From Pristionchus mayeri (lineage: Eukaryota > Nematoda > Chromadorea > Rhabditida > Neodiplogasteridae): a stretch of 64,000 bases of DNA. Of the stretch, positions 10,091 to 25,000 are shown one piece after another (positions within the stretch are counted from its first letter, which is position 1; every line of letters starts with the position of its first letter). Where the stretch lies: NCBI GenBank assembly GCA_036245805.1, contig BTRK01000006.1:21484365-21548364 (forward strand). Reading direction: 5' to 3'. Below the pieces are notes generated by a model. That model searched no databases and was not told the origin of the DNA. It was given only the letters and a program-made list of their open reading frames with translations. A program made the translations under genes and the position numbers.

Positions 10091-13000
10091 ATGTCGTCAA
10101 CTTTTTTGGTGCGGCCAATTCCAGCGACGACTGGAGGTGAGAGCATCCCCCGTTCACTGTTCTCTCAGTTCTGTAGATGTTTACGTCGTTGCCCCCCTCT
10201 GAATCAGACCATTGAATAACCAGTTACACATATTCAATTTTATCTGACAAAAAATGTTGCACTAGTATATCTTACTTCAAGAATGATCCATCCTTGATAG
10301 CTGACCGTAGTTGATACATCATGTGCTGCACTATATCCCTTTAGCTAGCCTCCTTGTCTGCTTTGCTCTCCTTGGTACATGCGTGGGAAATCGGATCGAA
10401 AATAATTTTTTGGGTATTTTTAGGAACCCCGCTGGTCTCTTCGGGCGACCCTTTGCCCGCTCTGCTGGACGAAGGAAACAGTCGCAGTCTCGAGGAGTAC
10501 TTCCTGGTTAGACAAATTAATCGCTCTGTAGTTCTTGTATTGTGAGCACAGATCAGGCTGGTTGTGAACTTTCTGATATACTTCAATGAATCGGCAGAAA
10601 TGTTTGGAAAATTTATCTTAATTTTGTGAGACATGAAAGCAGGATGTTCTTGGAACAAAAGATGGTTCCCAGATTTGAAAAAAAACCGTCTGTTCTGATA
10701 GTTTTTCCCCAATTTCGAAATGTTCTCACTCCAGGATGACTCGGTGGTTCTGGATAAGAATGCTTTCTCTGCTCGTCTCGGACTCCCTCCCGATGTCACC
10801 CACATCCATTCCTCCTTCAAGACGACCGTCGCCTGTCTGTCAGACGGGCGAATCCTGATTGGAGAGGGGTGAGCAATGACTATATAGTGAGATATACTGA
10901 TGCTCTAGTCACTTCAATAGTATATTAGAGACGTACGACAGAGAACAGGGGTGTAAGAGAAAGAAAAGGACAGCGAGGATACGGCAAAATCTGATATTGA
11001 CAGGAAGCCCTCGTCGATCTACGCGACTCCTTCCCTCTGCGAGCACGGAATAAGCCAGAGGCCAAAGAAGTCAGTTCGTTCTTTTCTATTTAGGGTGCAC
11101 TTTGGTAGATTACTTTATTTTCTACATTGATAGGCTTTTATATTTTTATTTATTTTTTGTTGGGAGTGTTTTTGAAATACGAAAGTTTCGTTTGGAATAT
11201 TGATTGATATCTAGACGGTTCCACGCCCTCTCGGCAGTCTGCAGTCAGACGGACGTCGTCGTCGTCACTGCCAGCGATGGACTGTGGACATTCCCGATCG
11301 AGAGGGAGAAGGAAATCGAGGGTGAAATTGGCGTTGTTGTTGTGACAGAGATTGTAAGAGCAGCAATCTCATAAACTCGAGTATCTGCTCACTGGCAAAA
11401 TAATTCAGTTCTCATTATCAGATATACTTAAAGGAGGAGTAAATGCAAACGCGCGTCTGGTTTGTATATGTTTAACCTAAGGACGCTCTGTCTTCAAGTC
11501 GCGTGCTATCTTGCCCCTTCCCTGAGCTTTCCCTGATCTGGCTCCCAGCCAACTAGCTATAACTCTGTTCGGAATGGAGATATCAATGTGAAAATTTCGG
11601 AGCTTCTTATCGTTGCAGAGCTCTAGGCAGTGCATATGATAGCTTCAAAAATTGAATTTTGAGTTTACTCCTCCTTTAAATGTGAAAAAATTAAGTAGTA
11701 GTATTTCAGGAGTCCGCTTTCGTGACGATGGCTGCATCCACGCACAGCAGGTGTGTGCGGAGACGTGTCTGAGTCTGCAGGCGGGAAGGTAAGACTCATT
11801 TTCATATTTGTGATTTTTTTAGAAATTTAAAATTTAATCGGTTTAATAAAAAATCATTAAAGTTTTTTATTTTGTTAGTTGGCAAAGAAAAAAATTAAAA
11901 TTTTTAAATGTAATTTTGAATTCAGCGATTTCTTCATCGCTCTCGTCGATGGCATCAGGAGAAGTGAGGAGAGAGACGATGAGAGGGAATCGGATGACGT
12001 CTTCGATGAGGTTCCTATTCATTCTTCTTCATTCTGATTTTTGGTTGATTTTCAATCACGCATATAAATCAGCCTGGCTATTTTTTCCGTTGAAGTTTTA
12101 ATCAAAACATCTATTTATGTATTACTAAAGGTTTCACGAACCTTGACGGAAACAGATACAATCCTTACAGCCCGAACAGTCCCCGTGCCAACACTGCAAT
12201 GACGAGAGGAGGTTAAGACTGTCGAGTCTCATGGTGGAAGCAGATAGGGCGAGTGCATTGATTTTGAGGGGTTTGAATTAAAAGTGAGGAAAGGTATTTA
12301 CAATAAAAAGTAAGATATAGGTACATCCGTTCTTCAAGACTGCTCGCGAGAGAGCTCTGCCAGTGTCAATATTGGCAATGAAAAAAAAGCTGAAAAATCA
12401 TGTTAAGCTCATGCTTTCGTATTTGTTATTATTGGAAGATATAGCACGCGTGTCGCGTAAGGTTCGAATAAACCCTGGTACATTGGAAAAGTCGACAATG
12501 GGTTCTGGACAATTTTGAATAGCCCATATGGTCCCTCAACAGAAACCAACAAGTTTTGTTCCATATCTCCATCGTCTACGATGTGAGACGCCGTCAAAGT
12601 TGGCGGCTTTCGAAATCTTTGAGCCACTGTGCTCAGTCCATAGGTGGTCCGATGACCCATTTTAAAAAGCTAACCTGTGCCAAATTTCACGGAGAATACG
12701 CCTGTGCTAATGACTCATCGATACAACTAATAATTTATTCACATATCGATTACATTTATTGATTTTTGCAATTTTTAGTACCAGTGAATTTTAGTGGCTC
12801 AATCGATAGAGCTCGATGAGACGAATCGATTGGTATGCTGAATGCCATATCTAAAAGAGTGAGAAAGATTCGAAAATTGCGTTATTAGATTCTCGAAAAT
12901 CCGTTTGACCCTCTGTCGAAGAGAGTCGACCTTTGATCTACCCTCTATTGTCGCCATTGTGATCGATTTTATCTTTCTTTTTTTGATTTATTATGATTGT

Positions 13001-16000
13001 AAATCATGCTAGTGATGAAATTCACGTGTTATATATTCAATTACAATTTCAATATCATTATCATTGATAGCTATTCAATAATCGGGAATAATTGACACGA
13101 TGCAGATATTTGCATGACCAAATCTATTCGTTCTCTTCGCCGATAACGCTTCGTATGAACTCTTCCTCATGCTCTACCAGAATTTCATCCTCATCTTCTT
13201 CTTTGTTGATTTCCTCCTCGAACACGTCGTCATCAATGCTAGAATCCGACGACTCCACCACATTCATCTTCCTCTTTGGTTAATACTGGAGCCATTTTAG
13301 CTGCGCAAAGCTGTACAAAAACGGCGCAGTCGTGAATTTTAATGATGGGAGAATTCAGAGAGTGGTGGAAAAAGTGAGCAAAATATGATTCAGCTGCCGG
13401 GGGCTGAACCCCTGACTTTCTGCAAAATATCAATCGCGCTACCTACTGCTATGCGGAATGATGGAGTTGTGGCCCCAAGCATCTAATACAAGCGGTCATG
13501 AAAAGTCGAGTGTCTCTCCCGGAGGTCGAACAGATTTTCGAGAATCTAATAACGCAATTTTCGAATCTTTCTCACTCTTTTAGATATGGCATTCAGCATA
13601 CCAATCGATTCGTCTCATCGAGCTCTATCGATTGAGCCAATAAAATTCACTGGTACTAAAAAATTGCAAAAATCAATAAATTTAATCGATATGTGAATAA
13701 ATTATTAGTTGTATCGATGAGTCATTAGCACAGGCGTATTCTCCGTGAAATTTGGCACAGATTAGCTTTTTAAAATGGGCCATCGGACAACCTATGGACT
13801 GAGCACAGTGGCTCAAAGTCGGCAGATTTCGAAAGCCGCCAACTTTGACGGCGTCTCACATCGTCGACGATGGAGATATGGAACAAAACTTGTTGGTTTC
13901 TGTTGAGGCATATTAGGAACTATCTAAAAATGTTCACAGAAGCAGGGGTCAAAAATGTACCAGGCTCTTCACGAATCTATTCAATCCTTAGGCGACACGC
14001 GTGATAGAAGCCATATACGCCAATAATAGTAGTTGTTGAAGCCGCTGTTGCATCGTGGGAATGCTGACATAGAAACTATCGTTAGAAATGCAGAAACGTT
14101 AATAAATTTTTTTGTTGATCCGATTGGGGTCAACGAACGAATCCTATACATTTCTGATTCAAAGCAGAATCTGATAAACCGTACACATTTGATACAATCA
14201 TTCACTGTTTTTATCATTTAATGATTTTCGTATTAATCGCTTCCTTGTCGAGGAAAAGGAAGTACAAAACATCAAGAATGGCTCATCGCAAAGTACTCAT
14301 TATCCCCCATCCCCTCTCAAACTCTTGAGTGGTGAGCATCACGAGAGTGTCTGAATCAGTGTCCGTGGGAGTAATTGGCTGCTCACGAGTGAAAACTGGG
14401 AAGAGGAAGTCACATGTTAGGCCTATCAGTAACAAGACCGAAAGGCACCGAAAAAGCAACGAACTAAGGGACTTACAGACAATAAACATAAAATTATGAG
14501 AATTATGTAAAGTCCTACTTCTCTTTGTTGGTTGCAGGAAGCAGAAGAGCGAGTGGTCACAGTCCCCCTTCGGAAGAGTCGGTGAGGGAACTTTCCTAGA
14601 ATTTTATATTATTATATTCATTACGTTCAGCTAAGTGAGCAGTTCATTCAAATGGCGCTATAACGATGTTGATTAGGAATATGATAATTGGCAGACCATC
14701 GTCTCTGAGTGAACGCCGAACTACTCTCAAGTGGAATGGCCTTGAACACCACGGAGAAATGGACCAGGCTGGTACAGTCAGGGTACGGTACCGTTTGAAT
14801 ATCATGATATTGCATCTGATATTCACCATATTCCTATCATATGTTTGCTTTATGTAGGCAGTAAGAACTGCAGTTTATATCGATGAAGAAATTGTCACAT
14901 CGTATTGTGTTTGAAGAATCAATTTGCATTACTGTATCCATCACAGGCGATATCGATGCTCGAGCTGTCGGAGGAGGCTGCTGCTGATGATGACTACGAT
15001 GGAATGTCGATGAGAGCTGTGAGAGGAGACTCACGTGAGTACAGTTAATGGAGGAAAAGAAGTTGCCATTAATAATTAGGTAACATATGAAGTCTCGTTC
15101 TGTCCCATCAGGAGGTCTCGAAATACATATTGGAATAGGCAGGGCTTCAATGGCTGATGGCATTGTTTTATTAAGTTGCGTATGACTTCTTATTGATTAT
15201 TCTGAGTTCACAAATAAAACTGGAGTTTCTCAGCGACTCGTGGTGCAGTGCGTGAAAGGCGCGTTTCTTCCTCGGGGGAGGATCAGCGAGATTGGTTGGG
15301 AAGAGGAGAGGGAGCAGAAGTACCCATCAAGGTTAACGAATGCATGAAGAACTTATTGGACAAGAAGTGTGCAAAAATTATTCTTTATACTCGATCTTTT
15401 ATCCCTCTTACAAAAGTGATGCAAAAAATTTAAAAACATGTTTTTAAATGGGGGTTTTTTCCCAACTCAAATGATGGCAGTTCTTTGTAGGTATCCGTGC
15501 TGACGTGGGGTGCGAACGGGAGTGGGCAGTTGGGACACGGCGATTATGTGCAAAGGTGAGGAGTGAGAATGAAGGAGGAGGTGTCGTCGATATTTTGGAA
15601 ATTTACTTCATGGCATTTGCGGTTTACTGAAAGTGGTTTATCACAGATCGCAACCTCAGCCGATCGCTCGCTTCGACTCTGCTCGTCGAGTGTGCGCCAT
15701 CGCGGCAGGAAACGCACACGCCGCTGCACTAACTGCTGCAGGAACGGTGAGATTGTTGTCTTATCTTTTGTACGAAATAATAGACATATTAGCCGAAACG
15801 CTATATCACCTCATCTCGCAGGCCTTCGTCTGGGGATCTAATGTGTGGTCGAACGAGAGGAGCACCCAGTTGACACCTACTCTATTCAATGTGAGACGGA
15901 GAATGGGAGGAGCATTCGGATGATTTCTTTCCCTTACTGCATATTGGACTATTTTACTTTGGTTTAACCACTGATTGGGAGACACGAATCGGCTTGTCTT

Positions 16001-19000
16001 TAAAATGATCTCCTCAATTGCAGACGGGTGCGGACTCGAGTGTCCTGGATCTAACTGCGAGTGGAGAGGCACTTGCGGTGCTGGTCGTGGACAAAGACGG
16101 TTCGAACATTTTTTAGCTTGAATCTAAATCAACGAGATGGTCGAAAAATGAGGCCTTTGCTGAGTCGTCTCTTTCCACTCTGACATCGCTCACTACTAAT
16201 TTGTAGGAGCAACGAGCGTCTTCCTGGTTCGAGGAGGGAGCATTGCACGGATACTCGGATTAGGAAGAGAGACGAGGACGATCGGAGTGAGGATGATGGA
16301 AGACCAGAGGATACTCATGAGAACCACTCCCAAAGAGGTCACAGTCCATCCTTGTCTACTATTCAGATAACTATCATGTTCCTTCCAGTCTTTGGGAGTT
16401 CTCCCTGCGTGGCGTGAGTCCATCGACCTCTGCAGACTCCTCTCGAATCTCGACGAGCTCGGGAAGCACTGTCTCCAGGAGAGAATCAGTGAGTGGAAGG
16501 AATCGAATTGTGATATTACCCTTTTTTTAATAGTTCAGAAGTTTGTGCAGATTTGATCTATAATTTATCTTTTCAAAAAAGTGATTCTTATATGTATGAT
16601 ATATCGAGATAAGCAATATGCAATATATCCATTAATGATGAAGTAAGTTCTATGATATTTTCAGAGCAAAATAGTTCCGTTTCTCTTGATGCAGAACCAG
16701 TGTCGACGAAGAACAAGAAGGTGAGAGAGAAAGAGAGAGTTACGAGAAGTGGTTGACTATCTATCTACTACAATTATATTATAGGTGGAATGGAGTAAAG
16801 TTTTATCTGAATTCTGCAAGCTGGTTGGTTCTGTTGCGTATCGTGTTGTGCTGTAGTTCGAAGAAAAAATAATCATAATCAGGAATTCCGCATGAAGTGA
16901 AGATGATTGAGATTGGGGGTATACTAGAACATTTCCAAACAAGTAGTGGAATTGTTGATGTTCCGAGGATGGGAACGTGGAATGGACCTCGAATGAATAA
17001 ATTAGATTTACCTAAACAGGATCAGGCGAAAGTACTTGGCCAAATGACTTAAAACCAGGGTTATTGATATTGCAATTAAAACTTATGAAAGGCCATGGAG
17101 CTGTGCAGATTTTCTGTATTTGTAAATGCACGGTCCCTTGCCCGTCGACATTTGAAAAATCAGACCGCCTAACTCCGCCCACTTGACCCTTTTCTTCAAT
17201 TATATATTTAGCAGTGAATTGCAAAATGAAATTTGGCGAAAGACGCAGAGGAGAGGTATAAATACTGTAAAATTTAAAGCTTAAATGACCCGCAATTTCC
17301 TGATTTCCTGAGGCAGGGTCAATTTAGGCACGTTTGAACGATTTTCGTTCGAGAAAAATTAGGCGGATTAGGTTTTCTAATGTCGACGAATAAGGGGCCG
17401 TGTAAATGTGAATAGCAACAACCCTGTTCATATAATGCGAAAAACAACATCATCCTTCAACCGATCGCAGGCCGCTCCTCCTCCTCAACTGGGCACGATC
17501 TCCGAGGCAGCACGACTCATCAGGAAACTGAACAAGATGCTCGGCCGATTCGTCTCCCTCGCAACCGTGTTCGTTGCATTATTCCTACCAGGGATGGAAT
17601 TTCGTAAGATCCCCAACTCCTTCGCTTTCTGGACCACTTGTATTTTAGCCTTTTGATTGTCCATTTTACCTACCGCTGTAAATAGTTTATCAGGTCAAAC
17701 CAATCCCTATCTTAATAGGCTCACGACGAATAAGACCGAAATTTACTGTGTGATGATTTTAAAACGAGTTCGATTTTACAAGTTTGGAAGTAACGATAAA
17801 TTTAAGGATTGCCGATTCCACTACAGATTATCGATTACATATTCAGGCACGCCGATCGAGTGCGCAGTGCGCTGCGGGCAGACGGTGGGAGGAGTACGGT
17901 ATCATCCCCAGACTGCCCTCCCTTCTCTTCCGCCTTCGACGTCCTCAACTCACCCAAGTTCCGAGGACGATTCGTCAAGTTCATCGATGCTTACATCACT
18001 GCGAGAGCATATGGAGCACTCGAGGAACTGCCATTCACCTTCGAGTGAGTACTGTAGGAGTGGACTGGGGTACAGTAGAAGTAGAGAAGAATATGAGAAA
18101 AGAGTATTAAAATTATAGTTAAAAGTTTTCGAATTGTAGGCCGTCGATTCGACTTGTCGAGAAGCTCTCGCTGACGTACGATGTCAGCTCTGCTAAGTAT
18201 GGTTTTTATTTTATGCGAGTTGTACGAGTCCACCTGTACTAATCGTCGAATTGACGTGATTCTGGTTTTTCTTTGCACGTGTCATAGCTCACGCATTCTT
18301 TTACTCGGTTGGAGATCAAAATTTATCTTGCTATATCTAGTGAGAGAGTTCAGTGGATGTTCACAGATCGGATTCAGTCGTCCGCAAGCTCTTCGCTCTT
18401 CCATTGGTCTTTCTCCGACGGAGTATCGATGAGTTCATCAGTATCACCAGCGAATCGGTCAGATCCTCCTCTCAAAGAACGACCAATTACGAATTTCTGG
18501 CCTCATCCTTGTTTTTGGACAAAACAGGCGCTAATTTCAAGGATCTTCCCATCTCTCGTCCTCAATAGGGTAACTCGAAATTGATAGTGCACAAGGGCGT
18601 CGCGCGTGTTTTTCACCCAAAAACGTGGACCCCGAATAACATTTTGTCTCAATGTATTAGGAAATAGATTTGTTTGTGCAGTGATCTAATTTAGTTGATC
18701 TCTCATTGTCAACGAATGTTGGGTCCCAGTTATTTCAACAAATGGAATTCATCATCCACTCCAAACATCAGCTTACTTCACTTTCTTATTTAGTTCTCAA
18801 AAGGCTCGAATGAGGAAGGAAAAGAAGTCGCTTCTTTCATACTGGGAGAGACTAGATCGCGTTGATTCGTTGATTGATGGCCGTTTCGAATGGATTAGAA
18901 AAGAGTCGATCTTGAATCGAAACGAAAGAGCGAAAACCCGAGAAACGAACCGTTCTGCAATGTCATGTGGATAGGATGATGAAATCATTGTATTATTATT

Positions 19001-22000
19001 CTGATCGTTCTCTGGACTTCTATGGACTAACTACGCACCTTATTTGCGTATTTGTTCTGCAATCCTGGTCCTCGAGATCAGTTAAGTGTATTAGAAGCTT
19101 GATCGGTTAGTTCCTTCTTTTTGTGCTATGAGATCACACACAAGGAAGTGTGAGCTGATGCGGCATGAGCGTAGAAGGAGAAATGGGGAGATGAGAAGAG
19201 GAGAGGTCGAATTAGAGAGTAGCGACTACCCCCCGTCGTGTGTCCCAGACCAGGAAGCGATGAACGAGAAGAGGAAGAAGGAGGAGAAGAAGAAAGGTGT
19301 GTGATAACCATCGCTAGGAGCTTTCATGCTAGACCTTCGCGATCAGCCGAAGACCAGACTGGTCTGTGGTAGTCTGGTATCGATCAGCCAACAACAAGAC
19401 TGACCCGTGGTGTCGCCCACTACCATAAGCGTGGTAACACCTTGACCCGCTTATGCGCTGGTTTGGCTTTAGACCATTGGTGTTGTCGGTTCCAGTTGAA
19501 ATCTCGTGCGGCACCAGGGAAACGGAGCGCGTTGATTCGAATCACCTCGCTTTTCTGCTTTCCCTTCTAAATCCCCCTCTCCCCCCCTATCACTTCCCTA
19601 ATCGAGAGTGAGGGGGGTTGGTCACAAGAAAGTGGTTGATAAGGTAGGATAGGGATCAATAGCGTAGCGGGGTTGAAGCAATGTTTTCGCACGTTGAAAA
19701 CTCGTCCGGACAGTGTTGACGAAAGACACTCCCTTGCTCGCTGATTGCCCGACCCGAAGTGTGATCTAGAAATGGACATGATGGGGATGTTATCGCCTAT
19801 CGCTCCTCTCGCTGATGGAGGCCGTTCGAGTGGGAGAAAAAGTGAAAGAGAAAAGGGAGATGGAATGCGAAGGGAATGCGAGCGATGTGAAGAATACTTG
19901 GAACTGCGTTCCTCCCTCTGGGAAGAATGTCACTTGAAATTGCGAGAATCGAATAATATTGAAAGCATTTATTGCCAAGAATGTTTATGTACAACAAGCA
20001 ACAGTCATCACTACAGGCATGTACAAACAGTGTGGAATATTTACAGATGGTTATCGATTAGGAGAGAAGTCACCCGTGACAAATTGAGAGTATCGATCAA
20101 TAAGCGAGTTGTTTGCGTGGGAGTGCTGCTGTTATTATGGGTAGAGAGCGTGTAAAGTTTCCTTCTCTGGAAGCGCGAACCCGATATGGTGGAACTGCGG
20201 TTGGAAATGTGTAAACGATCAATGAGGTCGCTTCGGTATGAGGCGTGGTTGTGGGATGTATCTACATGGGTTTCTAAGGTCGGGATTGAGAGTTTGGCGC
20301 CTGCTTTTAGGCGCGTGCGCGGAAGTTGGCGGCGCTCTTGAACAATTCGGAGACAAGTGGGGCAGTGCACTCGCAGCAGACACTGCACAGCATGGCCATC
20401 GGGTAGCCGTCGCCCCCCGCGCAGCCATTGATGGGCACCAGCACCTGCAAAACAACTGGATTATGTCTGTCGGATGCGGAGCGGGAGTCGGAATCGGTGT
20501 GTTGTATGTGAATCTGACCGCACCTGTGAGCAGGCGGAGCGCTTGCCGGACAGCGTGGCCGCAGTGGACAACGAGCCGTCGTTGGGCACAGGACCAGCGC
20601 AGTTGAGCATCCGGCATTTGGGAGTGGAGAGCTGAAAGAGGGCTCTGGTAAGGAGAGGCAGATTGAAGAGACAACTAAGGTAGTTGTAGAGCTACCGTAC
20701 CTTCTCGAAGTGGGTTCCGGCAAGGAAGTGAGCTGCGGGGTTGGTGACGGGACCCTGGAAGGAGTTGACAGCAGCATCGGGCTTGCGATGTTCCTCCTCT
20801 GCATCGAGGGCCTTCGCTTGGGCAGATGTGATGTGAGGATGCGAAGATTCACAACCTGGAATGGAAGAGATGACGGAAGAGTCGATTGAATGCGCGAGTC
20901 TAGTAATGGAAAAGAATAAGGAATCAAATGGAGGAACGAGCTGACCCTTCAAGAAGCTGCCAGTGAACTTGGGTGCGACGCCAGGCTGGGCGAAGGGATC
21001 CTCAGAGGGAGCAGAGGGACGAGCAGTAGAGGACCGAAGGAATCCGCCAGTGAACTGAGGAACGACGCCCGGCTGACGAGCGAAGGGATCGAATTTGTCC
21101 TGAGAAGGCGAAGAGAGGGGCAGATCACGGAGGGCCATCTGGAAAGAGAGACATTGGGGTTAGAAGTTTGGATTTTTGATGGGGGAGGGATGCAGTACCT
21201 GTCGTTCTCCGAAGGCCCTGGCTGGTGAATAGTGGGAGGAGGATGAGTATGATGGATAGGGATCGTAGTACTCGAGGAGGAAATCTGAAAGGAGTGAGAG
21301 GTTGACCCGTTTCGTTTAATCGTTCAATGTTTGTGTAGACTATAGCGATCTTTATCTTCCAGCACTTTTTGTTACTTTAGATGTCCAGGTTTATGGGCCA
21401 AGCAAGGACTGAGGGCGATATCTGATTGTAGAGTAGCAAGGGAGCGCAAAGAGGTTCAAGATGCTTATCGCGAGGGACGAAACCTCCCTTCGATTAGGGG
21501 CTATTTTTGCTACAGAAAAAGAGGTTTGAGAAGATCTCCCCCAGACGAAGTTGTTGAAAATTTTCGAAAATTCCGCACTGGAGAGAGGGGATTTATTTAA
21601 CTGACAAGTTAACGAGATTGGGACATTCGACCAAGGCTGAGCTCAATACGCACACTTCGGTCAACAGATTTTGTTCCCAATTTCTATCTCCAATTGGATG
21701 TTTTTTGGTGGCAAGCCCCCGCTGGGTCACAGTGTTATGCCAGTAGAAACTGGTTGCGAACTCGAAAGTGCAAACTGAGTAGCCACTTGGGGCAAGGGAA
21801 GAGAAAGAACCTATATGTGATCTCACGAAAAACTAATTGAAAAAGTACGATCTTAGAACTGTTGTGTCCTAATCGTTCGAGGCAGTGCAATGAAAGCGAT
21901 AAAACAGTGGATTTAGTGAAGTGAAACCACCGATGGAAAGTTGTTCAAAGGGGCCGAAGGTTGGTTTATGAGTGAACGGAGAGAAGAGAAGCCAAGTCGT

Positions 22001-25000
22001 TAGTTTATGGTCCCATTAAGCTTCTAGCGCGTTTGTAAATAGCTTTGAGGGACCACAGCTAGTTTGCCACTTCTTAATTACCTATCTATCTGTGTGATGT
22101 ACACTACTTGCAAATGGAATGAGGAACCGACTGAGTAGAAATCAAGCACACTTTCCTCGGCTAATGTACACATCCCTAAGGAAATGATCAGCTGTAATGA
22201 CTAGGAAGCATCAGTACCTTGGGGTGAGTAGTAGGGGAATCGGGGGACGAATTGAGAGGCGGCTGAGATCGGGAGAAGGAGAGCGAAGAGGGAGGAGATC
22301 ATCGTGGACTGGATGAGTATCTGGAGACTGGAACGACTGTTGATGAGGGATGAAGGATAGTCGAAGTAGTAGTCAAAAGGATCTCAGTGAGCAGGCGAGA
22401 GAGGAGAATATGTCGCGAGGTCCCATAGCTCCCCCCATTTATAGAGGAACGCGGGTTCGCAAGGCGGGGCGATGAGAGACAAGGAAAAAAGGTGGAGGGT
22501 ACGGTAGAGAACGAGAGGGTGAGGGACGAGGAAGCAAGGGACGGAGGGGATCGACCAGAGATAGATCAGCACTGATGAGAGAGTGTTTTGATAAGAGAGA
22601 AGACAGACAATCAGAGAGAAGAGAAATGAAAATGTGGACCTTTGACTTCTTTACTTTCTGTTTTCCCAACTAATGTACATCGAGCATTTCTTGTGATGGA
22701 ACGCTAAAAAGTGGCGATCCATGTTTAAACAACAGTTTTAGTTATCGGGGGATCTGCACTTTGACCTTGAGACACCATAACATATTAGTGCGTGTGAGAA
22801 TTGGAAGTATTTGTGGGGAATGCATGTACGTTCATTGAGTGATGGAGGAAGAGCAGACAGGGGATGAAAGAAGAAGTGGAAAAATGATCCGATCCGCGTT
22901 TCCCATGCTATCGCACGTTTGATGGAGGGCAGTGCTATCTGTCACGCTTTTTGGAATTGGCCCACAACTTTTTAGGAGGTCTGCAAGGAGATTCAAAGGC
23001 TCCCCGCTGGGTTTGGCTATGCATGAGAGTGCAACTTTTTCGAGTTTTGTGATCGGTGAGTTTGCACTATGTGACCAGCGATACGGTATTGAACAGTAGG
23101 CAAGATGTTGTGTAGTCGGAGAAAATAGACTCTCATGTGATGGGTGTTGTCACATCCTCACCCTTCCAAGGTCTTTCCTTGTCAGTCTGAACTGTCGCTC
23201 TCGCGTTGTTCTCATGGGAGAAAACCGAAACCCGTTTCTCAATATGCTCGAGATACCTAGTTGACCATGCATGCTTTTCTGTCGTTGGAATCTCTCAAAT
23301 AATGCATATGTGTTAACGATATAACTTTTTGCTGAGTCTGGACACATTTCGATTCTATGATAATATCAATGCGGGGGATGGGATGTTTTTGAGAACTTTC
23401 CCGTTCTCATCTATCTTCTTATCCAGTTCTATCGGCGAAGAAAAACTGGTAAGCGGTAAGAAAAGTAATATCCTTCTCGTGAGGCGTTTGTAGAAAGATG
23501 AAGTGAGAGAGGTCAGTGACCTATCGTCATATGACTGAATGACTGAGATATTGATGTCCGACATGTATTCGATAACCATTCCATTGCATTCAGTTGTTAT
23601 ACTTGACGCACATGGCGACATCAAGTTTTGGTACATGAAAATTGTGTTTACATGTGTGGCGCTTGTAATTTGGAGCACTTTTTTCGCGTAAATTAGGATA
23701 ATACGAAGTGCATCATGTCTGGGGTGATCAATCATGGAGTGGATCGGTCGCCCGAATTTTGATGTCTAACGATCAGTCGGTCACTTAATTCTGTTATTTT
23801 TTGGAGTATGATCCTTTGGATGTACCAACTGAGGGAGCAATGAATTATGTACTGCGATCAGGGTACTCAGCAGATCTGATTTCAAATCATCGTTATCTGT
23901 ACCGAAGATTCAACGTGGAAACAACGCAGAAATTCGAGATGCGACGGATAATTGGAGATCGCTCAACCCAATGAGGAACTAACGAACAAGGAAGAAATAA
24001 AGGCTAAAGGTGTTGATTTGTGGCGTGCTTTGGATATCTATCTCTGATATCTCTCTTTACTTTCTATAGATAGAGAGACAAACGCCGAACGCTCCACTCA
24101 TAGCTGAAATGGACGAGGAAGGAGAGAGAGAGAGGAGGGGGGGGGGGTCAGTGATAGACCGAGCTCCCTCGAGAGACGACTGCGATGCACTCACGTCGTT
24201 AATCGGCGCCATCAGCATATTTTTAGATGTTAAATTAGGACGAAGAGCGATGTCGAGGACATGCGAGGTGACGGGAAGATTTATGGAGTGCGTCCTCGAT
24301 TTCGTCTCATCATACGGTAGATGGTTGCTTGGATCCACCACGTGGGATGGTGCACTTTGTGAACGAGGTGTGGCCGCGCCCACTAGCACGAGTAGATCCA
24401 TTGCACTCGAAGTGTCGGGAGACACAGGTTATCCTTTTCCTCCCTCTCCCTCCTAGATCGGATCATGGAAAGCGAGAGTTGTTGATGATTAGGCTGAACG
24501 GAGAGGTGATTAGGAGGAAAAAGGAGAAGAAGAAGGGTGTGAAGGAATAAGTCACGAGTTGGTGTGATAAAGGATAAGTGGGATGTGTCCGAACTATCCG
24601 CCTGTTTGTCAGAGAGAAGAGGGATAGATCCATCCATCGGTCAGCGTCATATCATGCGGTGGTCACACGCTAGCGATAACGGGTTGGCGAACAATCGTTT
24701 CTCGAAATTAGCCCATTGGGTCTTCAACCTACCATATTGAGTTCATTGGACGATCTATATTTCGTCGATACAGTCGTGAGACGACGCTGACTGTTGATAC
24801 CGTAGTTAAAGTACACTCATCCAGATTTGTCGATGAATTCCAGTAGTTCCCGACCAAACAGCGCCCGTCTTCGTATCTCCCCATCTCTCCCCTCCACTTG
24901 GTCGAGTGGGTGAGGGAGTGATGCATGGACCGACTAATTCAGAGTGACTGACCGCCGATTGAGAGACATTCAAAGAAAAACAGAGATACTGGCGCCAATC

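Larger units (their letters stand above)
12415..14045. mobile_element. Foldback element in alsin intron 7 (TCACGC-end family)
   Basis: Arms of about 500 bases (about 12415-12910 and 13528-14045) are inverted copies around a 620-base centre. The right end reads CACGCGTGATAGAAG, that is TCACGCGTG with a flanking TA. The left end is the same with one change (GCACGCGTG). The centre holds a tRNA-like block and a minus-strand acidic mini-frame, entered separately. Together with flanking AT-rich sequence it makes up the 2.5 kb intron 12011-14537. Confidence 0.75.

Noticed and set aside
12171..12211. Possible extra alsin exon (PEQSPCQHCNDERR) with good-looking splice sites
   Set aside because: Including it shifts the frame into a stop. 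Leaving it out joins 12010 to 14538 in phase and closes the whole gene.
24109..24456. 115-codon plus frame and overlapping 122-codon minus frame
   Set aside because: Overlapping frames on both strands in a low-complexity G-rich area, without domains or splice partners.
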